Of a stretch of DNA of 64,000 bases, positions 42,840 to 54,470 are shown piece after piece (positions within the stretch are counted from its first letter, which is position 1; each line of letters begins with the position of its first letter). The notes under the pieces were generated by a model that had not been told where the DNA came from, did not search any database, and saw nothing but the letters and a program-made list of their open reading frames with translations. Source of the DNA: Macrocystis pyrifera (taxonomy: Eukaryota; Sar; Phaeophyceae; Laminariales; Laminariaceae); contig JASSKH010000015.1 of NCBI GenBank assembly GCA_031763025.1, positions 11,450,774 to 11,514,773 of the forward strand, in the 5' to 3' direction. Both the position numbers and the translations under genes were made by a program.

Positions 42840-44800
42840 ACCCATAATCTTCCTTTATCTCCCCTACCCGGTCCCGAGCAGTTGTCCCTTCATTGCAGTA
42901 CTTGCCAATTTTCAAAAGACCGAGGATCCCTAAGAGTAGACCTTTTGTGTTTCCCTTGCGGCTATCGAATTCCTGAAGCCTAACTCGCACGGACTTCCCT
43001 ACTTGAAAAAATTGAAGATAAATGTAGGTATGATTCTCGTGGACCCCTCTTCTGGAGGACCAATTCACGAGTGATAACTCTCTCCTACAAGCCCTCGTGA
43101 TATGTTTCTTCCTGTGCCCAACCTTGCGACACCCGCATCCACACACACGATCGTACCCACCATACGATCGGATCGCATCGATCGGTCATCCGCTCAGCTC
43201 TTGGCATGAGCTCTGTGGCACTCAAACCAAATCGTCACCAGAATGCCTGCTGCATTTGCCTCCATTGACCATCGACCACGATGACTGCTGCTTGCGGTTG
43301 TTCTAGAACTACCTTTAGTACGTCGGGTGCCGTTTTCTTTTCCTCGCTGTACACCCTCGCGGTGCTTGCACACATACGATTTTTTGTACACCTCCACACG
43401 CCCGCATTGCATCGGTCCTCTTCTCAGCTCTCGGCGTGCGTCGCCTTCAAACCAAATAGTCGCCATGATGCCTGCTTTTTTTGTTCTCGCGCAACCAGGC
43501 CTCCGAGTTCGTAGGATCGACCATCGACCATGACGCCTGCTTTGCTCTTGTTTTCGTCCGTCGAGAACTACGAGTACGCCGGACCGCGTTTTCTTTCTCC
43601 TTCGCTGTACACCCTCGCGGTGGTTGCACACACACAAAGTATTGTACGCCCCCAAACACCAACATCGCATCGGTCCTCCTCTCAGCTCTTGGCATGCGTC
43701 GTTGCCTTGAATCGAATTCGTTGCCGTGGCTGCGTAGTGCTGTAGTATACGGTATACCTGGTATGCCGTTTTTTAGCTGTAAAACACGCCTCTTCAGTGA
43801 GAGAAAGATGTGTCGAAAGTCGAAAGTCGCACGTAAGGGGTCTATTAATAGTGCGCATCGGCGAGGAGGATGGAGTGCGCGGAAAGGCGGGGCCGCAATA
43901 AAGCAGCAACAAACGTTTCATTTCATTTCGTGAACCAAAAAAAGCGCGAGGATGTGTTATTATAGGTGCAATCAAACGTACATTGCATTTTGTCGCGGGT
44001 ACCCTCCTCGGGGTATCTTACTGCATAATGCATACCTGGTACCAAATGCAGTACGATTACAGCACTCTGAGATTTTACGTTGTCACGAACAAACTGGATG
44101 TCTTTGAAGGGGGTGAAATCTAGCATGCAGCACGTAGTACCTATGATGCAGCAGCAGTAGATTTTGCTAGCGGGGCGGGGCACGGTCTGGGCCGGGGCGC
44201 CGTCTCAAAGGGGTGGAAGCAGAGACCGCCTCGGACGAGCACACCACCATAGAAGAACCGTATATCTACAGCAGCAGTGTCAAGAAACGTCAATTTCGTG
44301 TCCAGGTTCAATGTCGTATTTTTTTCCCGACCTTGATCTAACTCTAGGGTGTAGGATGTAGAGATGGTCTCACTTCTGATCAGCTGTGTTTTTTAACCGA
44401 GCTTTCTTATTTATTGTTCGTGCCGATCTGAGCCATTTTTTCTTCACATAAATGTTTCTCGACCGCGGGCGCCCACTGTATATATATACATGTCTATCAT
44501 CTCTCTCGCCCCCACTGCTTCTCTTCCCTCAGGGGGAATGGACTGACATGTATAGCATATCATGTTTTGCAGACTTACAAACCGCACGGACGACACGCGA
44601 AGATAAAAAGCGACACGACATCGTGAAAGGGCCTTCTCCAGTCCCTCGACCGAGCAGTACGACAACAACAACAGTCTTCCTGTCGTTCGGTGTGCAGCCG
44701 TGGCCTTCAAACCTTGCCTTTAACAGGCTCGAGTGTCGGAGCGAGCTAACCATATCGACAAAAAAACACAACTGTTAGGAAGCAGCCGGATCCCCCCCCC
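42840..44800 (+). repeat. Degenerate tandem duplication, left unit
   Basis: Shares ordered blocks with 44800-46490: gctatcgaattcctga, attctcgtggacccctctt, catccacacacac, tcgtccgtcgagaactacga, the agagaccgcctcg block, and a closing C-run. Overall identity is moderate. Confidence 0.7.
43190..43700 (+). repeat. ~240-bp tandem subrepeats
   Basis: Units begin ctcagctcttggcatg-like at 43193, 43425 and 43680 and contain gaccatcgaccatgac and gctgtacaccctcgcggt. A further copy is at 45108-45370. The long minus-strand ORFs here follow the repeat period. Confidence 0.75.
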
Positions 44801-46490
44801 CTTCCTGGCCATCCATTCCTAAGAGTTCACATCTTTGGTGGTTTCCCCTTAACTCTATCATATTTTCCCTCTTGGCTATCGAATTCCTGAAATTTAAAGC
44901 AAAGGTTATATCCACTTGAATGCTTAGAAAAGAAACGTTGGCAATAATTCTCGTGGACCCCTCTTCCTGAGAACCTACCCGCGAGCGATCACTCTCTCCT
45001 ATATACAAACCCTCGAGATTTCTTTCCTCCGATGCCCGGCCTTGCGGCGCCCACATCCACACACACACGATTGCACCCCCCCCATGAGATAGGATCTCAT
45101 CAGTCATCTTCCCAACTCTTAGAGCTGTGGCTTTCAAACCAAATCGTCACCAGGATGCCTGCTGTGTTCTCGTCCATCGACCATCGATCATGACACCTTC
45201 TTGATTTTGTTCTCGTCCGTCGAGAACTACGAGTGAGTACGTCGGACCGCATTTTCTTTTTCCTTCGCTGTACACCCTCGTCGCGGTACTTGCACACGCA
45301 CGTAATATTGATTGCAAACCCCAATACGCCAGCATCGCGACGGTCCTCCTACCAGCTCTTGGCATGCGTCGTGACCTTCAAACCAATAGGTCACCGCACC
45401 TTCGTACTGGTGGGTGGTCAGTATCTATAGTATTTGCCGTTTCAAAGCTAGACATTGCATCGTTCCGGAGAGAACGAATGCGTGTCGAAACTTGAAAATC
45501 CTGAGGGATCTAGTGCACCTCGGCGAGAAGGACGGGCTGCATGGAAAGCCGGAGCCGCTAGCATGCGTTCGAAGGGCCGCGTGGAGTATGTTGTACGCCG
45601 GTGAGCGCAGTTGATCCTACATCCTATGATTGAAACGTCGAACACGAGTAGCACATCCTTTCACGTGACGACAGCTCGAGCCGTGTGTGCGCAGAATACG
45701 ACTCGTCATGACACGAAAAGATTCGTCACGACACGTACGTAGAGATTCGTCACGTGTACGACGGGGGTAAAGGATTTGTCGCCAACAACATTTCGATGTG
45801 CAGTCTTTTATGCCAAACTCCCGTGTATCAGATGTCCTATGGCGAGTCGTACGTTGCCCTGTTGTGTCTATCTTCTCCTTGTCTCCCCCTCGACGGTAGT
45901 ATCATCTCGACCTCACTGTTATGTTGTTGTTGCTTTACTACAGCAGTGCTGCTTGCTGTTCTACTGCTGCTGTTACGTTGATGAGTGGCTTCTGGCTTCT
46001 GTCGAACGTTTGAAAGGGACAAAATCCAGCATGCACCACGTAGCACAGCAGTACGTTGTGTTAGCGGGGTGAGGAGCGGGGCGGGGCTCCGTCGCAAAGG
46101 GGTTAAAATAGAGACCGCCTCGTACGAGCATGACCACCACATAATCACATGTCTATCTATCTGTCTATCTAGCATCCCCTTTCGCTTTCTCGCCCTCATC
46201 TCTCCTCCTCCCAGGGGAACAAAATTACATGTACAAACAGTCACAGTGAGTGAGCAGACCTGCGGCACGATGTCATGCGAATAAAACAAACGACTACAAC
46301 TCGCGAAGAGCGTTTTCCCGGTCACTCGACGCATCAGTATCGCAACAGTCTTCCGCCTTTCGCGATCTATCCGTGGCCTTGGAAGCTCGCCGCTAATAGA
46401 CTCCAGTGTCGAGGCGAGCTTACCGTATCGAACAGAAAACACGACTCTTAGGACGCAACCAGCCCCCCCCCCCTTCCCCCCTCTGGCCCT
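44800..46490 (+). repeat. Degenerate tandem duplication, right unit
   Basis: The second unit of the 42.8 kb duplication. It has one copy of the ~240-bp subrepeat instead of two to three, and ends at the C-run near 46465. No intact gene is seen in either unit. Confidence 0.7.
45108..45370 (+). repeat. Single ~240-bp subrepeat in the right unit
   Basis: Matches 43193-43690: accaaatcgtcaccaggatg, then gtcgagaactacgag and gctgtacaccctcg, ending agctcttggcatgcgtcgt. Confidence 0.7.
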
Positions 46491-46932
46491 CTATACTCGA
46501 AAACACCTGCACACAAGAAGAACATGGGAAATATGAAAAACATATAGCGTTAAAATACACGAGTACTAGTTGATTGTGGTTGCACTCGGTACTGACGCGA
46601 CGACGGCGAGAGGTATTGAGGAGTTCCATTGGCATTGGGATGTTTGGTATATAGCGAGGTATTGACATGTCGGGATTTGCATAATGAAATGCAGTGCCCC
46701 GATGTTGATCTTTCTTCATATTGGGTACTTTGTCCCGTCCTGCACCGGCCTGCTTCGGGTATGGGGCGACGATAAAATATACACGGTTTACATCAAGGAG
46801 AGCTGCCTACTTCACTTCGACCCTGTCCGTCTGCGCAAGGTCCTGCCATGTGCCCTGGTTCGTTCCAGCACGCCTAGGGGCAGCGGGCGCGACAAACCCT
46901 TTGATTAGGGGTGGTTAGAGAGTGCTCAGAGA

Positions 46933-47244
46933 GTGGAAAGGGGTATGAGTTATCAGGAAGTGCTTTTGGGCGAGGAGAGACGAACGATGATACAGCTGAT
47001 GAGGATTTTGGATAAGCTGTACTCCAAGAGAATTATTCTGGTGCGCAACATCGTGCACGGCGAAGGAGTTTGGGCCGCGCAGACCGGAAGGGCCATCATG
47101 TTCGCGAGGGAAAGGGCCCGAGACAACGAGGTGGACCGTCGGATCTCGTCGGCCCAACTGATGATCAAACAGAGGCAAAATGAGGCGCACCCTCCACAGT
47201 CACAGCAGCAGCGTTCCTGCTGGACCGCGAACCGACACAGGTAG
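46933..47244 (+). CDS. Small ORF at the left of the copia element, possible gag remnant
   Basis: A 103-residue ORF, basic and helix-prone (LLGEERRTMIQLMRILDKLY; ARERARDNEVDRRISSAQLM), ends in a Gln-rich stretch. Its position before the integrase remnant suggests a gag-region relic. No zinc knuckle is visible and no family was recognised. Confidence 0.3.
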   Translation: MERGMSYQEVLLGEERRTMIQLMRILDKLYSKRIILVRNIVHGEGVWAAQTGRAIMFARERARDNEVDRRISSAQLMIKQRQNEAHPPQSQQQRSCWTANRHR

Positions 47245-48266
47245 ACCATCTTGGAGCTGAATGCACTAGCATCGCAGGCGGGCAACGGCAGCAGAAGCAG
47301 GAGCAGAGTAGCCACAGCAGCTCATGAAAAAGGAAGAGGTTACTGAGGAAAGGAGACGCGGAAGCGAAGAGGAAGAAATAACAGAGGAACTGGCAGGGAT
47401 GAAGAGATAACTAGCAATAGGCAAGCTACCAGCCGCGAGGAGCGAGACCCAAGGCCCTGGCATAGGGAGGACTGCGGGAGATCAGAGAAAGACGGCTGGG
47501 ACGGTACCACCACAAGAACCGAGAGTGCACGCAGGCATGTTTACCACTGCTGTAAACTACACACCACTCACCCACGCCCAAATTTTGGGGAAGAGCAACT
47601 GGAGGACAGTCAAAACGGTGCGACCACAAGGAGCCCATGCAGGTACGTTACCCACTGTAAGCCAGACTCGCTCACCCGACCCTAAATTGATGGAACTAGA
47701 GGAATGAGACGACGAGGAGGATAACGAGACTGGCGAGCAGCAGCTACACCAGTCTCTGCTACCGCCGCCACCACTGTCGCCGTCGCCGCCGCCGACCGCA
47801 CGGCTGAAACCGACATCCGCGGTGGTTTTGAGTACGGAACGGGAGACGAACGAGCAGAACGCTATGCTAGTTGAAAGCCGTTCGAATTTGATTCGACAAG
47901 CTCTGGTATCGTACGAGAAAAGGAAGGGGGATGAATGGGTGGCTGAGGAGGAGGAGAGAAATGGAGAATGCGTGGAGGAGGAAGACTAGCAGGAGATCGA
48001 ACAGAAGCAACAGCAGGGAGCAAGCAAACACAGGAGGGTGGACAAAATAGGATTTTCTGTGAGGCGTTTGGATCAGCATGGACGCCGGAGAAAGATGGCG
48101 CCTGGGAGGCGCCCTCCACCCCCGTTCAGCCCTAACTACCGCTACAAGCGTTCTTCCTGGTTGCTTCATTGCTTACGGAGAATCGATTGAAGTGTTTCTC
48201 GTGATTGAAGGTGACGAAGTAGTGCTGCTGCTCTTCACTGTCTACAACCACCCCACAAGGTTACGA

Positions 48267-48660
48267 TGAACACCACCGACATTCACTGCGCTGCTGGACG
48301 CTCTCACGAGAGGTTCCACTCCGCAAAACGGGGAGCAGAAAGGGACCGTTCTTGAGAGAGAGCTGCTGGAGTGCAGGGAGTGCCCTTTGGCGAAGGGTCC
48401 TCTGAAAGGTATCAAGCAGTCCACGCACACACGAGCAGTTCAGAAACTCGCTAGAGTTTTTGTGGATTTGAGTGGGCCTAAGGCGGTAAATTCTCTCGGA
48501 GGGAACGGTAAATTGTCATCGTGCGCGACGATTGTTCACGATGTACATTGGTGTGCTTTACAGTCCACAAGTCGGACGCCGCACAATGTTTTTAGCAGTT
48601 CCTTGCGGATTCTCTTGCATATAATGTCCCTTACAAGGTGGTAATAGTCTGATCAGATGG
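48267..48660 (+). pseudogene. Copia integrase N-terminal region (broken)
   Basis: A degenerate His-bearing stretch (HCAAGRSHERF) is followed by CRECPLAKG, the CxxC part of the HHCC zinc site. Then THTRAVQKLARVFVDLSGPK leads into the catalytic core. The core is frameshifted after about 60 residues and the DDE acidic residues are not all found. Confidence 0.8.
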
Positions 48661-48888
48661 GTTGGTAAATTTGGTGGGGGGGGTGGTTGGGGACCTGTGT
48701 AAATGACGAGATCTCTTCCCGTCGTGCAACTATCGGCTACTGCGTCGTGGTGGGCGGACGCGTCTTACCGACACTTTGAACCAGACAACAACGATAGCTA
48801 ACCCAGAGAGCAGGTCGTCGCATGAGATGTGCCATGATAACCTCCCCCCCAGTAGTACTTACCCTCCCTCCATCCTGGCTACTGCAAC

Positions 48889-49493
48889 GTGGAGAGGGAG
48901 GACAAGTCACAGGCGAACGTGCAGGAATGGTTTTACCCTGACCCTCCGCCCAATTACCCTCGGGACTCTATACCAGTGCCGACTAGACACCGCACTGTGG
49001 AAATTACGCCAAATGTCACGCGTGTTGCCTGCACCACCTGTATCTGCCCAGACAACACACTCCCTGGCCATGGAAGAGGGAGATCCGAGGCAGACGATGA
49101 GAGCACGTCGGATTGAGGTAGTGGGAGTAAGGCGGAGGAGCCGGACGACAGTCTGATTCACTTGAACGACCTCGACGTGACGTGGGGTTTCAACCTGGAC
49201 GCGTTTTTGCGGGAGCGCGCATGGCAGGCACTCGTCGCCGGCGATACAGGTGACGGCACAGTCGAGACGATGAGTTCGTCTCGAGGAGGCGCCGTGGACG
49301 CCTCCTGGTCCCGGCAGGGAGGGCCGAGAGCGACCCGGGTGCAGCATCAGCCTCCAATACCGACCAAGGGAAGAATGAGGACCCACCGCGGTCCGTACGG
49401 GGAGGGAAGCACACGATTACATCAGCTGGGGACGGTTACCCACGACAGAACGGGGCCGGACCTGGGGTCAGAGCCAACGCCTGGAATATGACC
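48889..49493 (+). pseudogene. Copia spacer between integrase and reverse transcriptase (broken)
   Basis: Two adjacent open stretches of Pro- and charge-rich sequence (EWFYPDPPPNYPRDSIPVP; DDSLIHLNDLDVTWGFNLDA) are separated by a TGA near 49114. The position and composition suit the variable linker of copia polyproteins. Confidence 0.5.
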
Positions 49494-49537
49494 CTGCTGA
49501 ACACCGGCCGAGGTTAAACCCTGAGGTCACGGCCGCG

Positions 49538-49738
49538 TTGCTTGCGGTAGCGTACGAGTGGACTAGTTCGAGAAGTATCTTGGAGAGTGCATCCTGGGCA
49601 GCGGAGGACACGGTGGCCTTGATAGCTGGGGGACATGTGGTGGAGAACAAAGGGGAGTTGAGCGTGCACATGCCGTGTGGTTTCCCGGTAGACGTAGAAT
49701 TGCCCCCGCTGTCCGTAGGAGAAGTATTGCGTTCTTAA
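49538..49738 (+). pseudogene. Short open stretch before the copia RT
   Basis: Reads LAVAYEWTSSRSILESASWA and ends PLSVGEVLRS with a stop just upstream of the RT remnant. Probably polyprotein linker; no domain is recognised. Confidence 0.4.
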
Positions 49739-49761
49739 TATAAAGCGACGTCGCACTAGGC

Positions 49762-50493
49762 CATGAAGGTTGAGTTGAACGGTCACGAAACGACCGGTAT
49801 ATACGAAGCCGCGACAACGCCGCAAGGGCCGAAATTTGTGGACGCGAGATGGGTACTCACATACAAGACGGGCAAGGATGGTTTGTTAGCATAGACAAAT
49901 GCTAGCTAGATTTGCGGCCAAGGTGTTAGCCAGGTGGAGGATGTAGGTTCCTTTTCAACGTTTGCACGACCCTCTCGTCAGCGTCAGCTGGACGTCTGGC
50001 GTCTGTTGCCAATGAACACGGTTTAAAGTACTTCCATTTAAACGTCGCGAAAGCTTATGTTCGCACGAAACTCGACGCCGAGAAATACATGAAACTACCA
50101 ATTGGGTACGGTGATATGTCAGGAACGATCGTTCGCCTCAACTGATCACTGTACGGCCTAAATCAGGGTGAAAGACATTGGGCCGATTTATTGGTAGAGA
50201 CCGTGGTAGAGTACATTATGGAGCAGTGTGGGACTGATCCGTGTGTTTTTCGCATGGTTGTGAGTGGCGAGGTAGAACTTGTTCTGGCCGTGCATGTGGA
50301 TGACATCGTGATTGCAGGATCAGACGAGCCATGCAGAGATTTTCATGCCGCCCCCGTCACGAAATTTCCCACGACTAACCTCGGACAAACAACTCGGTAC
50401 ACTGGGTGTGCTTTCAAACGCGACTGGGAATTTTGGACATATTTTATTTCGCTGAAGGCGTTTCGCGAAAGCATTTTCAATCGTCTGACGTGA
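49762..50493 (+). pseudogene. Copia reverse transcriptase (broken)
   Basis: Reads KFVDARWVLTYKTGKDG, FHLNVAKAYVRTKLDAE and SLYGLNQGERHWADLL, then VLAVHVDDIVIAGSD with the catalytic Asp pair. At least three stops and frame changes occur before 50160. The C-terminal part (50191-50493) is open. Confidence 0.9.
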
Positions 50494-50579
50494 ATTCATC
50501 TTCTAACACCCGGGCTTGAACAAGGGCTAAGAGAAGAGAGCGAGCCTGGAAGTGACTGGCCGTCCAGGGAGGTTGTGGG

Positions 50580-51225
50580 CAGCTTGGTGTGGCTGTCGAC
50601 CATGACGAGGCGGGACATTTCGAATTACGTGCCTTGGTGAGCAGCTCTCACAGCACTGCGGAGGGGCATTGGAAGGCATTTGTGAAGATTATGGCATACC
50701 TTCACGGGACCAGGGGTATGGGATTGACATTTGTGCGGGGCTCGAGATTTCTCGTGACTCCACGTAGTGATACCGACTACGCCGATACGTCCAACGACAG
50801 GCGCTCGGTATCGGGGACGGCTATTACCCGAGAGGTACGGCCGTCAATTGGGCAAGTAGAACGCAGAGGTGTGATACGTTGTCCACTGCAGAGGCAGAGT
50901 ACGTTGCCCCGGGTGAAGGGGTGAAGGAAGCTTTGTTTCGAGCGCAGTCTCAGGTTTTTATTTTTGTCCAGAGCGAACCGGATCGTGTGTCCGGGGTTTT
51001 GAGAATAATCAGGGGTCCATGGCGTTGGCTGAAAACCCTCTCAGTTCTGCTTGGAGCAGGCACATTTGCGTGAGCTTCCATGATGTTAGAGAGCTACTTC
51101 GCACGAAGAAGATCAACGGTCAGTTTGCACCTTCACAAGAGCAGCACGAGAATATGTTGGCAAAGTTCCTTGTTGCGACCCCTTGTGAGTTTCACCGTAG
51201 CTTATTATTGAATACCTGGTACGCC
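50580..51225 (+). pseudogene. Copia RNase H and C-terminus (broken)
   Basis: WLSTMTRRDISN, then KAFVKIMAYLHGTRGMGLTF, SDTDYADTSNDRRSVSG, STAEAEYVAPGEGVKEALF and HDVRELLRTKKINGQFAPSQ follow in copia order but in several frames. It ends near HRSLLLN. Confidence 0.88.
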
Positions 51226-51357
51226 GTTTGCCGTTGTGGGGTGAGCATGGGGTATCAGTATTATTCGATGAGTGCCATGTTTGGGTGATGCGAGGAAAAA
51301 AATTCAGGTCACTACCCCGCGCTACTTCGAGGGGCATGAGGGAGTAAGGCACCACTT

Positions 51358-51720
51358 GACACTATATTTCCTGGCTATGGTCATCGTTTGCAACGCGGCT
51401 GTTGTTTCATTTGCAATGGATTGGAGCATATGCAATATACAGGGTGTTTTGACCCCGTCGCCAGGTTTTCAACTCCGGAATTGTTCTCAGATGATAGGTC
51501 CTAGTTTGTCTTGAACGTTTCTTCGGTCTCGTCCCTGCTGTGAAGGGCCAGGGAGGGTGTTCAATTGGATAGCTCTGGCACGGATAGGTACATTTAGTAG
51601 AGTATTACATACACCTTCGCAGGCGGTATTTTGGAGAATTGGCTTCGGATCGGAGTATCGGAGGCTCCACTCTCTCTCTCTTCGTTCTGTGTTCTGGAGC
51701 AACGACTATATATAGGTTCA
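51358..51720 (+). other. Possible 3' LTR zone of the copia element
   Basis: The sequence after the last RNase H remnant begins tgacacta. A TATA-like word (ctatatata) lies near 51709. I could not find a matching left copy near 46.5-46.9 kb, so this is placement by position only. Confidence 0.2.
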
Positions 51721-53554
51721 TACAGCTGCGGGGCGGTCAGAGAGCATCCAGACACTTCAGGCTACGGACAGACATCTGTCAATATATCATGCCATTATAA
51801 TACTGCCGATCACGATATAGCACGCAATCATCGCTGCTAGTATCACATACCGTAAGGCAAGAGCTGAAGTTACTGTCGCACGGTGTAGATTGAATTGTTT
51901 CGTTTTTAATGTGGGCATTGTATGTGTGTGTGGCAAAATGTCAAGTATACGTGGATAATATGATTGGAATAAGCCCTGTACGGCAAATGGAAAAGTGATA
52001 GTTGTGATAGTTGTCAACCGATAGAAATTGCCCACCACAGTAGATTGTGTACTGCTGTGCCCATCGATGGTCATTGCCGGCCAACACACGTAGATTGTGT
52101 TGGCGGTCTATCGATAGCGACTGTCTACCACAGCAGCAGCAGTACTATGTATATTGTTCAAGCTCTCCATCGATACGCAACCATTGTCGGCGACAATAAT
52201 TATTATACCCTTCACCCGGGGACTACCGACGGCTGCTGCCCGAACGGTGGTGGGGAAAATGATTCTGGGATATCGAAACACACTACCGACGACATTGTGT
52301 TGGAAAACGTTCCATTCGATGCCGCATACCGCAGTATGCTTCTTCAATAGAGCGTGGACAGCATCCAGGGGAGCCACCGGCCTACAAGGAACTACATCTA
52401 TTAGTAGAATACGCGCGTTCGGCTTACTGTAACACTTGTAGAAACAAATAAAAATGGGATATATACGAAACGTACTATTAATACGCAGCTTGCAAAGCTG
52501 AGTGTCATTAATAAGTAATTAATCAGTCGAACTCACAGCTCACGTATTTCATAATTTGTAAAATACCTCGGCTGGCTTGAACGGAAGCGCGCAAACCACA
52601 ACCTACCCTACGCCCACGCGCTTGCCAAGACGACTCCGAGACCATAAGAGTCGACGGTGCCCAGGCGAAGGACACTGTTCGCTGGTTTCGTGGCACGCAT
52701 GGGAGAAGAGCGACAGCCGAGGAGGGTCACGTTTGGGTTGATGATCGCCGATGATCGGGGGTGATGGCTACTCCTTTGGACAGGATAAGGAGTAGATGGG
52801 CCGCCTCGAGGAGGACCTGAAAGAGCTCGGCACCAGGTCCGAAGGGAGGCACGAGGCAGAACAAAAAGCCGGCAAATGGTTTCGAGTGGTTGAGGACGGG
52901 GCGGAGGCTTACATGTGGACAATGCATGATGTGGTGAGCAGCGATGCGGCAAAGCCGCATGCGATGGCTGCAGCCGCAGCTGCGTCAAGGACAGTTGACC
53001 CCAATGCGTCTGGGGAGGGGCAGGGGCAGCGGGAGAGGAGGGCGGGAGGGATGGTGGTCGGTTCTAAAGATTGACGACTGGGTGTGGTTATCACTGCTGC
53101 TATGATACCTACCTTTCTAGTACCGACGTCGTACAGCAGTAAGGCCGCCCGGACTCTCTCGCCTTCCGTATGCCTCCTTTTTGCCTGCTTTTCGTTTGGG
53201 TTTTTTACATTTATTTGTCTATTTATTCGAACTTTCTTTCTTTATTCTCCTCTCTTTCCTCTCTCATTGTTTCCTGCTTCGTTGATCTTTGCTCTTTCGC
53301 CTTTCTTGTTTAGCCTATCTTGAACGCTCGTACGTATTCATAGCGACGTTGTTTCAGCAGTATGATATATATGATGCTTTGTGCCGTACTGCTGTGCTTC
53401 GTATTTTATGTATCTTATTTTTAGCTGAGGTGGTCTTCCACTCCAGAGTTTTCCTAGCCTGTCCTGCGACCACATACTCTATTCGTGGAGATGGCAACAG
53501 CAACAACAACCGACCAAAATTGGAGTCGCGCATTGTTGTTGTTGTTGTGGAGTA
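51721..53554. other. Unassigned DNA with one small ORF
   Basis: A 92-codon plus-strand ORF at 52796-53074 (RLEEDLKELGTRSEGRHEAE at its start) has charged, protein-like composition but no recognised domain, and a stop precedes its ATG. The rest shows nothing clear. Confidence 0.3.
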
Positions 53555-53665
53555 GCTTTGTGACCACAGAACTTGTATCTCTTCTAGGATTGTAAGAATC
53601 GGCACGGACACTGGTTGTGCTGGATGTCGACGGGTAGAAAGAACGGTTTAATGTGAAGAAAACAA
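53555..53665 (+). repeat. Dispersed repeat A
   Basis: tttgtgaccacagaacttgt through gggtagaaagaacggtttaa. Confidence 0.75.
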
Positions 53666-53676
53666 CAACAACAAGA

Positions 53677-53800
53677 ACGCAGAGATAGTACGTTGCCACG
53701 TATGCAGTAAGCACAGTAGGCAATGCAACGCCATGCCATCATACTGGATACGACAGGCACGACATACACGTTCCATGAAATAGAGAAACGAAACGAAACA
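53677..53800 (+). repeat. Dispersed repeat B
   Basis: tacgttgccacgtatgcagt to ccatgaaatagagaaacgaa; the second copy is at 59101. Confidence 0.8.
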
Positions 53801-54054
53801 AAGAAAAAAAATAAAATAAGACAAATCGAAGGAGAAACAAGAAAAAAATATAAGAAACAAACTGTTGTGCCCCCCCTGCAGGGGATGTGGCAGACACTTG
53901 AAAAGAACGAGCTGGAACAAAAAAAAGGAAAAAGAAGATGAAAAACACCACTACTTGTAAACAGAGTAGACGAAGAACCAAGCAGTGCAAGGGAAAATAA
54001 CAGGCAAACCAAAGCACAAAGCATCCTCCAGGTAGCGGCAGCAGTTTGTGGTAC

Positions 54055-54470
54055 GAGAAGCACAGCCAGATTCTCCCTGCTAGTCCGCCTGGTACCTTGC
54101 TAACCTGTCTGCCGCCTCCGTCCAGCGTTCGTCAATTATGCCCGGCCCCTCGGCGTCGGACTATACGAAACAAGCAAAGCAGGCTCATCATCCACCCACG
54201 CCAAACGACTCTTTCAATAAGGTTTATCAATCGAAGAAAGGAAGAGAAAGAAACAAAATGGAAATCACAGAGGATCAGCGCAAGAAAAAAAAAGAACAAA
54301 AAAAAAAAAAAGAACAAAAAACTAAAGGAAGACAAAGGAAGAGCACGTTCGAGCCAGCTGCACCAGTTGGTGACACAAGTAGTATAGGCATGTTCTACTT
54401 CCTAGTCTGCCCGGTACCTTGCTACCCTGCCTGCCATCTCCTTCCTACTTTCGTCCACTGGAGTTTCCCT
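54055..54470 (+). repeat. Two copies of a ~70-bp unit
   Basis: gctagtccgcctggtacctt at 54077 and cctagtctgcccggtacctt at 54400, each followed by a pyrimidine-rich gtccNNcgtt stretch. The sequence between is A-rich. Confidence 0.5.

Larger units (their letters stand above)
46900..51300 (+). mobile_element. Degenerate Ty1/copia retrotransposon
   Basis: Integrase, reverse transcriptase and RNase H remnants occur in copia order on one strand, broken by stops and frameshifts. No matching LTR pair was recognised, so both ends are approximate. It is certainly non-functional as read. Confidence 0.85.

Noticed and set aside
43194..43670. 158-residue minus-strand ORF
   Set aside because: Follows the 240-bp repeat period; the Arg/Lys-rich text repeats with it and has no domain.
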